Assembly: GCF_029844725.1 (NCBI RefSeq)
Contig: NZ_JAOCKJ010000002.1
Coordinates: 488,301-552,300 of the forward strand
DNA from: Pantoea sp. GD03673
Lineage (GTDB): Bacteria > Pseudomonadota > Gammaproteobacteria > Enterobacterales > Enterobacteriaceae
DNA length: 64,000 bases
Direction of reading: 5' to 3'
The notes under the pieces were generated by a model. It was not told where the DNA came from. It made no database searches and saw nothing but the letters and a program-made list of their open reading frames with translations. The translations under genes and the position numbers were made by a program. Shown here in pieces: positions 46,157 to 57,964 of this stretch. The stretch's first letter is position 1. Each line of letters begins with the position of its first letter.

Positions 46157-46203
46157 ACCCTATATATGGTGGGCTTGACCACCCAAACCACTACATCTAG
46201 TAT
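46157..46203 (+). promoter_or_regulatory. Paired NrdR boxes before nrdHIEF
   Basis: ACCCTATATATGGTGG (46157-46172) and CCACTACATCTAGTAT (46188-46203) resemble the NrdR box ACACWATATATWGTGT. Their centres are 31 bp apart, three helical turns, the usual spacing for NrdR repression of ribonucleotide reductase genes. Confidence 0.82.
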
Positions 46204-46309
46204 TTACCTCATCAGCAAGACACCTGATGCCCGCCCCAAAAAAGCCGCTAACTGCTGCGCCTGCTTCGTTTCCGGGCATCAGAACCGCATACAGAGGGAA
46301 ATACGAATC

Positions 46310-46552
46310 ATGCGCATTATTATTTACACTAAAGATAACTGTGTCCAGTGCAACGCCACCAAAAATGCGATGGACCGTCAGGGTCTCGCCTACCAGCTGA
46401 TCAATCTCGACAGCCAGCCGGACGCAATCGACAACCTGAAATCCCTGGGTTACCGCCAGGTGCCGGTGGTGATGGCGGATAACGATCACTGGAGCGGCTT
46501 CCGCCCGGACAAAATCGCCACCCTGCGCACGCTTTCTGCTGTCGGGAACTAA
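46310..46552 (+). CDS. nrdH: Glutaredoxin-like protein NrdH
   Basis: 80 residues from ATG 46310; an upstream open frame to 46109 runs through the NrdR boxes and is not credible. Thioredoxin fold with the redox motif CVQC at residues 11-14 and the NrdH-specific WSGFRPDKI near the end. Electron donor for the class Ib ribonucleotide reductase NrdEF. First gene of the operon. Confidence 0.95.
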   Translation: MRIIIYTKDNCVQCNATKNAMDRQGLAYQLINLDSQPDAIDNLKSLGYRQVPVVMADNDHWSGFRPDKIATLRTLSAVGN

Positions 46553-46939
46553 GCGCATGTTCCCGCTGGTCTATTTTTCCAGCCAGTCGGAAAACACCCA
46601 CCGGTTTGTGACGCGTCTCGGCCTGCCTGCACGGCGCATCCCGCTTGATGCACGTCAGCAACTGCATATCGACCAGCCCTATATTCTGGTGGTGCCGAGC
46701 TATGGCGGAGGCAGCAGTCGCGGTGCAGTACCCGGTCAGGTGATTCAGTTTCTTAATGATGAGGCGAACCGACGCGGTATTCGTGGCGTTATCGCGGCGG
46801 GCAACCGTAACTTCGGTGCCGGTTACTGCCTGGCGGGCAGCATCATTGCAAAAAAATGTCAGGTGCCCTGCCTCTATCGCTTCGAGCTGATGGGAACGCC
46901 TGACGACATCGCGAAAGTTAAAGCGGGAGTAACCCAATT

Positions 46940-50046
<3,107 letters not shown>

Positions 50047-50386
50047 TTGTCGGGCAGTCCGCTGATCTGTTGAGCGCCCCTGAACTGGGGTGCTCAGCCG
50101 TCGGCGAGAAATCCCTGATCGGGTGTGATTAACGCTTCGATAAAGGGCATCTCACTGAAAGCGTGAATGCAGGGTGTTGGCTCAGGGCGCATCTGCCCAT
50201 CGCGTTAAAACTTTTACGCAGTCGGTGAGATATGAAGCCCTGCACCTTCCTGTTACACGATCCATCCCGGCCTGAAATCCATTCTCTTTTCGGAACTATT
50301 GTTAATACTGGTATGGCCTGTTAATAAACATGCGTGTGAAATAGTTTTTTGAGTTATTATTAACCTCAAATGATTATTAGCGACCG
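50047..50386. other. Region after nrdF with hairpin; proVWX absent
   Basis: 340 nt. TGAGCGCCCC / GGGGTGCTCA (50071-50096) forms a 10-bp stem after the nrdF stop, without T tract, and probably ends the nrd transcript. In E. coli the proVWX osmoprotectant genes follow nrdF; here there is none. The AT-rich 3' part near 50280-50386 probably holds the promoter of the next gene. Confidence 0.5.
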
Positions 50387-51583
50387 ATGCTGTTTATGAA
50401 TGCGACTCGCCAGGGTCTGACGCCTGCTTTAGTAATGCTGATGTCGGTAGCGACCGGCCTCTGCGTAGCCAGTAACTACTACGTTCAGCCACTGCTTAAT
50501 ACCATCGCCCATCAGTTTGATCTCTCAGTCAGCCTTGCCGGGTTTATTGTCACCACGGCGCAACTCGGCTACGCCTGCGGCCTGCTGCTGCTGGTGCCGC
50601 TGGGCGACCGCTTTGAACGACGCAGCCTGATCGTGACGATGATGCTGCTGGCTGCGGCGGGCATGGTGATCATCGCCCTTTCGCCTTCGTTCCCTTTTTT
50701 ACTGCTGGGTACGGTCATGACCGGCCTGTTCTCGGTCGCTGCACAAATTCTGGTGCCGCTGGCCGCCACGCTGGCGGAACCGGAGCGACGCGGCAAAATC
50801 GTCGGAACGGTCATGAGCGGTTTGCTGCTGGGTATCCTGCTGGCGCGCACCGTGGCAGGCGGGCTGGCGCAGCTCGGCGGCTGGCGCACCGTTTACTGGA
50901 CCGCCAGCCTGCTGATGGTGTTTATGGCGCTGGCGCTATGGCGAGCACTGCCGCGCGTTAAACAGTCGGTGCCCATGCGCTATCCGCAGCTGCTGGCTTC
51001 TATCTTTCGGCTGTATGCAGGCAACCGGGTGATCCGCACACGCGCGTGGACCGGCTGTCTCTCCTTTGCCAATTTCAGTCTGCTGTGGACCTCAATGGCG
51101 TTTCTGCTCTCTGGTGCGCCTTATCACTTCTCAGAAGGTGAGATTGGCTTGCTGGGCCTGGTCGGTGCCGCAGGTGCGCTGGCTGCACGGCAGGCGGGCT
51201 CGCTGGCGGACAAAGGTAAAGCGAAGCTGACTACCCGGCTGGGCCTGCTGCTCATGCTGCTGTCATGGATCGCCATTGCCTGGGGTGCGAACCAGCTTGT
51301 GCCGCTGATCGTCGGTATCCTGCTGCTGGATCTGGCGGTGCAGGCCGTCCATATCACCAATCAGAGCGTGATCTATGCGCAGATGCCGGAAGCGCGTAAT
51401 CGTCTGAATGCCGGTTACATGACCAGCTATTTTCTTGGCGGCGCAGTGGGCTCGCTGCTCTCGGCTACCGCTTACCATTTTGCGGGCTGGTATGGCGTCT
51501 GTATCGCGGGCGCGCTGCTGACGCTGCTGAATCTGCTGATTTGGGCGGGCGGATCGCGCTTTGAGCCGGAAAAAATCAACTGA
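50387..51583 (+). CDS. ygaY: MFS transporter, YgaY type
   Basis: 398 residues, about 12 spans. Major facilitator of the drug:H+ antiporter/sugar-efflux-like kind, with PLGDRFERRSLIV in the loop 2-3 position and GGWRTVYW in span 5-6. It occupies the position upstream of mprA-emrAB where E. coli K-12 has the MFS pseudogene ygaY; here the frame is complete. Start at 50387 or at the ATG three codons later. Substrate unknown. Confidence 0.8.
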   Translation: MLFMNATRQGLTPALVMLMSVATGLCVASNYYVQPLLNTIAHQFDLSVSLAGFIVTTAQLGYACGLLLLVPLGDRFERRSLIVTMMLLAAAGMVIIALSPSFPFLLLGTVMTGLFSVAAQILVPLAATLAEPERRGKIVGTVMSGLLLGILLARTVAGGLAQLGGWRTVYWTASLLMVFMALALWRALPRVKQSVPMRYPQLLASIFRLYAGNRVIRTRAWTGCLSFANFSLLWTSMAFLLSGAPYHFSEGEIGLLGLVGAAGALAARQAGSLADKGKAKLTTRLGLLLMLLSWIAIAWGANQLVPLIVGILLLDLAVQAVHITNQSVIYAQMPEARNRLNAGYMTSYFLGGAVGSLLSATAYHFAGWYGVCIAGALLTLLNLLIWAGGSRFEPEKIN

Positions 51584-51885
51584 AGGCTATTCAGACAACG
51601 CATTGGTCTGGTCACAAATGGTTAGGTTTGTTATGGTTAGCAACAAACCTATTCACTTCAGTTATTTTTCCTCGCGATATTATTAAATTTGCCCCCTTTT
51701 GATAACGTCCCGGCACAGCCGCCGCTGCCGGGCGTACGGGTTTTTGACCCAGGGCCAGGGAGTGGCCTGGAATACCTTTGATGGTGCAGAGTGCGAGTCT
51801 GTCAGCGACCACCTGCCAAAAAGTGACTACGCTTAGCCTGTCACCATAGTTATTATACAAGTTGCAATTAGTGAGGTTTTTTTTA
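51584..51885. other. Upstream region of mprA
   Basis: 302 nt between the MFS gene and mprA. It should hold the mprA-emrAB promoter and MprA operator; I see AT-rich stretches (51610-51690) and a GC-rich central part but cannot fix the sites with confidence. Confidence 0.35.
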
Positions 51886-52416
51886 ATGGAAAGTTCGTTT
51901 ACTCCCATTGAGCAGATGCTAAACATCCGTGCCAATCGTCATAAGGATTTTCCGTTGCAGGAAATTATTCTGACGCGTCTCTGTATGCATATGCAGGGTA
52001 AACTGCTGGACAACCGCAATAAGATGCTGAAAGCACAGGGGATTAATGAAACCCTGTTCATGGCGCTGATCACGCTGGATGCACAGGAAAATCACAGCAT
52101 TCAGCCTTCTGAGCTCAGCTCGGCGCTTGGCTCTTCACGCACCAATGCAACGCGCATTGCTGATGAGCTGGAGAAGCGCGGCTGGATTGAGCGTCGTGAA
52201 AGCGATCACGACCGTCGCTGTCTGCACCTGCATCTGACCGATAAAGGCATGGAGTTCCTGCGCCAGCTGCTGCCCCCTCAGCATCAAAGCCTGCAGTACC
52301 TCTGGTCATCGCTGACTGTCGATGAGAAGTCTCAGCTGGAAGGCATAACCCGTAAGCTGCTTAATCGTCTCGATAAAATGGATGAAGATCAGCTGATCGC
52401 CTCGCTGTCCCGCTAA
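51886..52416 (+). CDS. mprA: MarR-family repressor MprA (EmrR)
   Basis: 176 residues from ATG 51886 ([17 protein letters not shown]), the exact E. coli length. Winged helix-turn-helix with [48 protein letters not shown]. Represses the emrAB efflux operon and is released by uncouplers and hydrophobic drugs. It lies 150 nt before emrA on the same strand. Confidence 0.96.
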   Translation: MESSFTPIEQMLNIRANRHKDFPLQEIILTRLCMHMQGKLLDNRNKMLKAQGINETLFMALITLDAQENHSIQPSELSSALGSSRTNATRIADELEKRGWIERRESDHDRRCLHLHLTDKGMEFLRQLLPPQHQSLQYLWSSLTVDEKSQLEGITRKLLNRLDKMDEDQLIASLSR

Positions 52417-52566
52417 TAGCAACAAGTGCGACACAATCACCTGTCGGAATCGTTATCTTAATTTTCTTTTTTATCTGGCCAGCGCTCAGTCGCTGGCTTT
52501 TTCGACTCGGGCGCTGGCAGAACAGGATTTCTGCCGCCCGACTAAATGGAAAACGTGGAGAAAGTC

Positions 52567-53739
52567 ATGAGTGCAACGGCAGAAGCACAAAGCCCGCAAC
52601 CGTCAGCCAGTAAAAAGAAGAAGCGCAAAAGTGTGCTCATTGTGCTGGCGCTGATCTTTGTGCTGATTGGTATTGCCTGGGGCGTTTACTGGTTCCTGGT
52701 CCTGCGCCATTTTCAGGAAACGGATGACGCCTACGTTGCGGGCAATCAGGTACAGGTGATGGCACAGGTCTCCGGTAGCGTGAACAAAGTCTGGTTTGAA
52801 GATACCGATTTCGTTAAAAAAGGCGATGTGCTGGTTTCGCTGGATAAAACGGATGCGGAGCAGGCGTTTGAAAAAGCGCAGACGGCACTGGCCACCAGCG
52901 TACGTCAGACGCATCAGCTGATGATTAATGGCAAGCAGTATCAGGCCAGCATCACCCTGCAGCAGACCGCGCTGGCACAGGCGGAGGCGGACCTGAAACG
53001 CCGTGAGCCGCTGGGTGCGGCAAACATGATTGGCCGTGAAGAACTGCAGCATGCCCGCGATGCTGTTGCGACGGCCAAAGCGCAGCTGGACGTAGCGATT
53101 CAGCAATACAATGCGAATCAGGCGATGATCCTCAATACGTCGCTGGAGAATCAGCCTGCCGTGCAGCAGAGCGCGGCGGCGCTGCGTGACGCGTGGCTGG
53201 CGCTGCAGCGCACCGAAATCCGCAGTCCGATGGATGGATTTGTCTCCCGCCGCAGCGTACAGGTCGGTTCGCAAATCACCACCAGCACTCCCCTGCTCGC
53301 CGTGGTGCCTGCGACCAATCTGTGGGTTGATGCCAACTTTAAAGAGACGCAGCTGGCTGGCGTCCGTATCGGTCAGCCTGCCACCGTTGTGGCTGATATT
53401 TACGGTGACGACGTGGTTTATCAGGGTAAAGTCGTGGGCCTGGATATGGGCACCGGCAGCGCCTTCTCGCTGCTGCCAGCCCAGAACGCCACCGGTAACT
53501 GGATCAAAGTGGTTCAGCGGCTGCCGGTCCGTATCGAACTGAATCAGGACGATATCGCCCGGCATCCGCTGCGGATTGGCCTCTCCACGCTGGTTAAAAT
53601 CGACACCACCAGCAAAGAGGGCAGCGCGCTGGCCACCAGCGTCCGTCAGCAGGCCGCTTACAGCAGCAACGCCCTGGCGATTGACCTTGCGCCGGTCAAT
53701 CAGCTGATCACCGATATCGTCCGCGCCAACGCCGGATGA
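52567..53739 (+). CDS. emrA: Multidrug efflux membrane fusion protein EmrA
   Basis: 390 residues from ATG 52567 with GGAGAAAGTC upstream. N-terminal basic segment (SASKKKKRKS), one membrane span (about 28-48), then an HlyD-type periplasmic adaptor: RHFQETDDAYVAGNQVQVMAQVSG, alpha-helical hairpin with ASVRQTHQLM, and the lipoyl and beta-barrel domains ending GTGSAFSLLPAQNATGNWIKVVQRLPVRI. Links EmrB to an outer-membrane channel. Confidence 0.96.
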   Translation: MSATAEAQSPQPSASKKKKRKSVLIVLALIFVLIGIAWGVYWFLVLRHFQETDDAYVAGNQVQVMAQVSGSVNKVWFEDTDFVKKGDVLVSLDKTDAEQAFEKAQTALATSVRQTHQLMINGKQYQASITLQQTALAQAEADLKRREPLGAANMIGREELQHARDAVATAKAQLDVAIQQYNANQAMILNTSLENQPAVQQSAAALRDAWLALQRTEIRSPMDGFVSRRSVQVGSQITTSTPLLAVVPATNLWVDANFKETQLAGVRIGQPATVVADIYGDDVVYQGKVVGLDMGTGSAFSLLPAQNATGNWIKVVQRLPVRIELNQDDIARHPLRIGLSTLVKIDTTSKEGSALATSVRQQAAYSSNALAIDLAPVNQLITDIVRANAG

Positions 53740-53755
53740 TGACGCGGAGGCTGTA

Positions 53756-55291
53756 ATGGCACAAAAACCGCTAGAAGGGATGCCGCTGGTCCTGATGACC
53801 ATTGCGTTGTCGCTGGCGACGTTCATGCAGGTTCTGGACTCCACCATCGCCAACGTGGCCATCCCGACGATTGCCGGTAACCTGGGAGCATCCAATTCGC
53901 AGGGCACCTGGGTGATCACCTCGTTTGGCGTGGCCAATGCGATTTCGATCCCCCTGACCGGCTGGCTGGCAAAACGCATCGGTGAAGTGAAGCTTTTCAC
54001 CTGGTCGACGATTCTGTTTGCCATCGCCTCCTGGGCGTGTGGTATGTCCGACAGCCTGGAAATGCTGATCTTCTTCCGCGTTATCCAGGGGATTGTGGCG
54101 GGTCCGTTGATTCCGCTGTCGCAGAGTCTGCTGCTTAACAACTATCCGCCCGCTAAGCGCAGTGTTGCGCTGTCGCTGTGGGCGATGACGGTAATCGTGG
54201 CCCCGATCTGTGGCCCGATTCTGGGCGGCTGGATCAGCGATAACTATCACTGGGGCTGGATCTTCTTTATCAACGTGCCCATTGGCGTGGCGGTAGTGAT
54301 ACTGACGCTGCAGACGCTGCGTGGCCGGGAAACCAAAACCGAAATCCGGCGGATCGACATGGTCGGGCTGGTGCTGCTGGTGGTGGGAATCGGCTGTTTG
54401 CAGGTCATGCTGGATCGCGGAAAGGAGCTCGACTGGTTTAGTTCGACGGAGATCATCGTGCTGGGGGTCGTGGCCCTGATTACGCTGTCAGTCCTGCTGG
54501 TGTGGGAGCTGACGGACGATCACCCGATAATCGACCTGTCGCTGTTTAAGTCCCGCAACTTTACCATTGGCTGCCTGTCGATCAGTCTGGCTTATATGCT
54601 CTACTTCGGCTCGATAGTTCTGTTGCCGCAGCTGCTGCAGGAGGTCTACGGTTATACCGCAACCTGGGCAGGACTGGCGTCTGCGCCGGTGGGGATTTTG
54701 CCGGTGATCCTGTCGCCGATTATCGGTCGCTTTGCCCATAAGCTCGACATGCGACGGCTGGTTACGTTCAGCTTCATCATGTATGCCGTCTGCTTCTACT
54801 GGCGCGCCTATACGTTTGAACCGGGAATGGACTTTGGTGCCTCAGCCTGGCCGCAGTTTATTCAGGGCTTTGCCGTGGCCTGCTTCTTTATGCCGCTGAC
54901 CACCATTACGCTGTCGGGACTGCCGCCGGAACGCATGGCTGCTGCCTCCAGCCTGTCGAACTTTATGCGTACCTTTGCCGGCTCGGTGGGAACGTCAATT
55001 ACCACTACCATGTGGACTAACCGTGAGTCGATGCATCATAGCTATCTGACGGAGTCGATTACCCCGTACAACGTCAATTCGCAGCAGATGTATAGCCAGC
55101 TGGAAAGCATGGGGATGACCCAGCAGCAGGCGTCGGCCTGGATCGCGCAGCAGATCACCAATCAGGGGCTGATTATTTCAGCGAATGAAATCTTCTGGGC
55201 GTCGGCGGGGGTCTTTTTGATTCTGCTGGTGCTGATCTGGTTTGCCCGACCGCCGTTTGGTGCAGGCGGTGGCGGCGGTGGCGCGCACTGA
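53756..55291 (+). CDS. emrB: Multidrug efflux transporter EmrB (DHA2 family)
   Basis: 511 residues, 14 predicted spans, drug:H+ antiporter-2 family of MFS. Motif C-like LDSTIANVAIPTIAGNLG in span 1 and the LTGWLAKRIGEVKLF loop are typical of EmrB. Starts MAQKPLEGMPLVLMTIA after GGAGG. The C-terminus is Gly-rich (AGGGGGGAH), slightly longer than in E. coli. A strong terminator follows. Confidence 0.96.
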   Translation: MAQKPLEGMPLVLMTIALSLATFMQVLDSTIANVAIPTIAGNLGASNSQGTWVITSFGVANAISIPLTGWLAKRIGEVKLFTWSTILFAIASWACGMSDSLEMLIFFRVIQGIVAGPLIPLSQSLLLNNYPPAKRSVALSLWAMTVIVAPICGPILGGWISDNYHWGWIFFINVPIGVAVVILTLQTLRGRETKTEIRRIDMVGLVLLVVGIGCLQVMLDRGKELDWFSSTEIIVLGVVALITLSVLLVWELTDDHPIIDLSLFKSRNFTIGCLSISLAYMLYFGSIVLLPQLLQEVYGYTATWAGLASAPVGILPVILSPIIGRFAHKLDMRRLVTFSFIMYAVCFYWRAYTFEPGMDFGASAWPQFIQGFAVACFFMPLTTITLSGLPPERMAAASSLSNFMRTFAGSVGTSITTTMWTNRESMHHSYLTESITPYNVNSQQMYSQLESMGMTQQQASAWIAQQITNQGLIISANEIFWASAGVFLILLVLIWFARPPFGAGGGGGGAH

Positions 55292-55302
55292 CGTTACACA
55301 GC

Positions 55303-55329
55303 AAAACGGGCCTTTCGGCCCGTTTTTTT
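55303..55329 (+). terminator. Bidirectional terminator after emrB
   Basis: AAAACGGGCC-TTTC-GGCCCGTTTT, a perfect 10-bp stem with T and A tracts, shared with the convergent yfiF gene. Confidence 0.9.
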
Positions 55330-56488
55330 ATGCGTTCTGACGCCACCATTCGGCGAGCAGTACGCCGGTTGCGACCGAGACGTTGAGGCTTTCCACGTTG
55401 CCGGTGCCGCCAATCGACAGGCTCATGTCACCCTGTTTAAATGCGGTATCAGAAAGACCCTCCCGCTCCTGGCCTAACACCAGAACCATTTTCTCCGGCA
55501 GCTGAGCCTGCGCCAGCGGCGTGCCCTGATGGCTGGAGGTGGTCACGATGGTGTAACCCGCTTTGCGAAACGCTTCCAGACCTTCGCTGAAGGTTGCGCC
55601 GCTGATCGCCTGCACATGCTCAGCCCCGCCTTCTGCGGTACGGACTGCTGCGCCGGACTCCAGCAGTGAGGCGTCGTTTACCAGCAAACCTTTCACACCA
55701 AAGTGCGCACAGCTGCGCATAATCGCGCCGAGGTTATGCGGGTTGCTGACATCTTCCAGTGCCAGTACGCAATCTTTGGTGTTCGCCTGGCTCAGCCATT
55801 CCGAAACCGCCATTCCCATGCGCTTTTTGATCAGGAAGCACACACCGCCATGATGCTCAGTACCTGACGCTTTGGTAATCTCTGCATCTTCAACGACGTG
55901 ATAAGCTTTGCGATTTGCCGCCAGCCAGCGCAGCGATTCGCGGAAACGCGGTGTCACTTCCTGCACGAACCAGGCGCGTACAATCGCTTCAGGACGGCTC
56001 TGGAACAGCGCCTGACAGGCGTTCTCGCCATAGACGCGGGTCTCTTCATTACGCTGACGACGGATCTGCTCGGGATCGACGAAGCTCTTACCGCTGATGC
56101 CGCCGTGATCCGGCTTATCGCTTTCAGGTGATGCCGCACGATCGGCAGATGGTGCGCGTGACACGGTGCGCCACGGGGAATCACTGCTGCCATAAGCTCC
56201 GCGATTATCATCGCCACGATCGTTGCGGCGTGGTGCACCACGTCCGCCTTCGTCACGACGCGGTGAGCTGCTGCGACCGGAGTCGTCGCTGCGACGGCCA
56301 GCGGAGCGACCGCCTTCCTGATTGCGTTCAGTGCGGGGGCCAGATGAACGACGATTATCATCCTGGCGGGCAGCAGAGTGACCACCTTTGCCTGTACGAG
56401 GATTTGGCGCGCGTGCGCTTTTATCGTCCTCGCCACGCACGTACATCACCTTAACCTTACCGCTCTTGCCTTTAAATTCGTCGTTCAT
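55328..56488 (-). CDS. yfiF: TrmH/SpoU-family RNA 2'-O-methyltransferase YfiF
   Basis: 386 residues from ATG 56488 ([22 protein letters not shown]); E. coli YfiF has about 345. The N-terminal 120 residues are a low-complexity Arg/Gly/Ser/Asp stretch (repeats of [10 protein letters not shown] and NRRSSGPR type), longer than in E. coli and probably disordered and RNA-binding. After it the SpoU substrate-binding domain ([13 protein letters not shown]) and SPOUT core with knot motifs [24 protein letters not shown] and [22 protein letters not shown]. Target RNA unproven. Confidence 0.93.
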   Translation of the reverse strand: MNDEFKGKSGKVKVMYVRGEDDKSARAPNPRTGKGGHSAARQDDNRRSSGPRTERNQEGGRSAGRRSDDSGRSSSPRRDEGGRGAPRRNDRGDDNRGAYGSSDSPWRTVSRAPSADRAASPESDKPDHGGISGKSFVDPEQIRRQRNEETRVYGENACQALFQSRPEAIVRAWFVQEVTPRFRESLRWLAANRKAYHVVEDAEITKASGTEHHGGVCFLIKKRMGMAVSEWLSQANTKDCVLALEDVSNPHNLGAIMRSCAHFGVKGLLVNDASLLESGAAVRTAEGGAEHVQAISGATFSEGLEAFRKAGYTIVTTSSHQGTPLAQAQLPEKMVLVLGQEREGLSDTAFKQGDMSLSIGGTGNVESLNVSVATGVLLAEWWRQNA

Positions 56489-56647
56489 GTCTTCCTCCTG
56501 CATTGAGAGCGCGCAGATTACCTGATGTGCTGGCGCTTAGCTATCAACTATTGAACCTATAGAGCAATCCAGATTGAGCAAAAATCCGCCCCCTTTCATA
56601 ATGGACAACTATTACCAGACTGAAACTTTTCAACATCAGAGGTTCCT

Positions 56648-57067
56648 ATGCATACGGTATGCGCTTCCTGTCAGGCTACCAATCGCGTTCCTGACGAACG
56701 CCTTGCCGACGTGGCGAAATGTGGTCGCTGTGGAAACGAGCTGTTCGATGGCGAAGTGGTGAATGCCACCAGCGCTAACTTTGACAAATATCTGCAGGAT
56801 GATCTGCCGGTCGTAATCGATTTCTGGGCGCCCTGGTGCGGTCCCTGCGTTAACTTTGCACCGGTGTTCAAAGATGTCGCCAGTGAGCGCAGCGGGACAG
56901 TCCGCTTTATTAAAGTGAACACCGAGGCGGAACCGGCCCTGAGAGCCCGTTTCAACATTCGCAGTATCCCGACCATCATGCTGTTTAAGAACGGTGAGCG
57001 GGTCGATATGCTGAATGGTGCCATGCCTAAAGCGCCGTTCAATGAATGGCTTGATGAGTCACTTTAA
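56648..57067 (+). CDS. trxC: Thioredoxin 2
   Basis: 139 residues. N-terminal zinc finger ([24 protein letters not shown]) and a thioredoxin domain with active site WCGPC near residue 64. Reduces disulfides; in E. coli induced by OxyR under peroxide stress. Divergent from yfiF, next to tapT as in E. coli. Confidence 0.96.
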   Translation: MHTVCASCQATNRVPDERLADVAKCGRCGNELFDGEVVNATSANFDKYLQDDLPVVIDFWAPWCGPCVNFAPVFKDVASERSGTVRFIKVNTEAEPALRARFNIRSIPTIMLFKNGERVDMLNGAMPKAPFNEWLDESL

Positions 57068-57148
57068 TCTTCAGAGGCCAGCCTGTCTGGCCTTTTCCAT
57101 TTCAACTGCGCTTCGATTACACTGACGTTTTTCCTGCCCTGAATCCTC

Positions 57149-57826
57149 ATGTCTGATAATGCTGTTTTGCGCTTGCGCACCCAACGCCTGGCCCGTGCCA
57201 CCCGCCCTTTCCTCGCGCGCGGAAACCGGGTTATTCGCTGCCAGGGCTGCCTGCTGCCCGAGATCAACTGTCTCTGCAGCCAGATCGTGCCGCAGTCTGC
57301 CCGTAGCCGCTTCTTGCTGGTCATGTTTGATACCGAACCGATGAAGCCAAGCAACACCGGCCGTCTGATTGCCGACATTCTGCCGGATACCCAGGCGTTT
57401 GGCTGGTCACGCACCGAGCCGGATCCCCTGCTGCTGGCAGCCGTGCGTAACCCCGATTATCAGCCGCTGGTCGTCTTCCCGGCGGCCTACGCGGACCCCG
57501 GTCGCGAGGTGCTGACAACACCGCCTGCCTGCGGCAAGCCCCCGCTGTTTATTATGCTGGATGGCACCTGGACCGAAGCGCGCAAAATGTTTCGCAAAAG
57601 TCCCTGGCTCGACGCCCTGCCGGTGATGTCGCTGGATGTCAGCACGCCTTCGCGTTATACGCTGCGTGAGGCACACGGCGAAGGTCAGCATTGTACCGCT
57701 GAGGTTGCGGCGGCGCTGCTGGCGCAGGCGGGCGATCGGCTGGCGGCCGGGGCGTTATCTCACCATTTTGACCGGTTCCGTACGGCCTATCTGGCAGGGA
57801 AACCGCATCACGCCGGACAGGCCTGA
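57149..57826 (+). CDS. tapT: tRNA-uridine aminocarboxypropyltransferase TapT (DTW domain)
   Basis: 225 residues. DTW-domain enzyme that adds 3-amino-3-carboxypropyl to uridine 47 of tRNAs (E. coli YfiP). Cysteine cluster CQGCLLPEINCLCSQI near residues 32-47 and the DxTW motif in LDGTWTEARKMFRKS; the DTW-typical HCTAEVAAALL follows. Upstream of pat with a 138-nt gap. Confidence 0.93.
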   Translation: MSDNAVLRLRTQRLARATRPFLARGNRVIRCQGCLLPEINCLCSQIVPQSARSRFLLVMFDTEPMKPSNTGRLIADILPDTQAFGWSRTEPDPLLLAAVRNPDYQPLVVFPAAYADPGREVLTTPPACGKPPLFIMLDGTWTEARKMFRKSPWLDALPVMSLDVSTPSRYTLREAHGEGQHCTAEVAAALLAQAGDRLAAGALSHHFDRFRTAYLAGKPHHAGQA

Positions 57827-57964
57827 CCGCCTCCCTGTGGTTCTGGCAGGCAAGACCTGCTCTGACAGATGACCGGAACGGGATGTTCAGCCTGCGATCT
57901 GTCCGGAAGCACTGCCCGCAAAAAGCGTTTACAATCACGCAAATCCCGATCTCTGGAGGGCGAG

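Noticed and set aside
52603..54141. Long leftward open frame of 512 codons opposite emrA-emrB
   Set aside because: It lies antisense to two well-supported genes with family-typical sequence; a by-product of GC-rich codon use.
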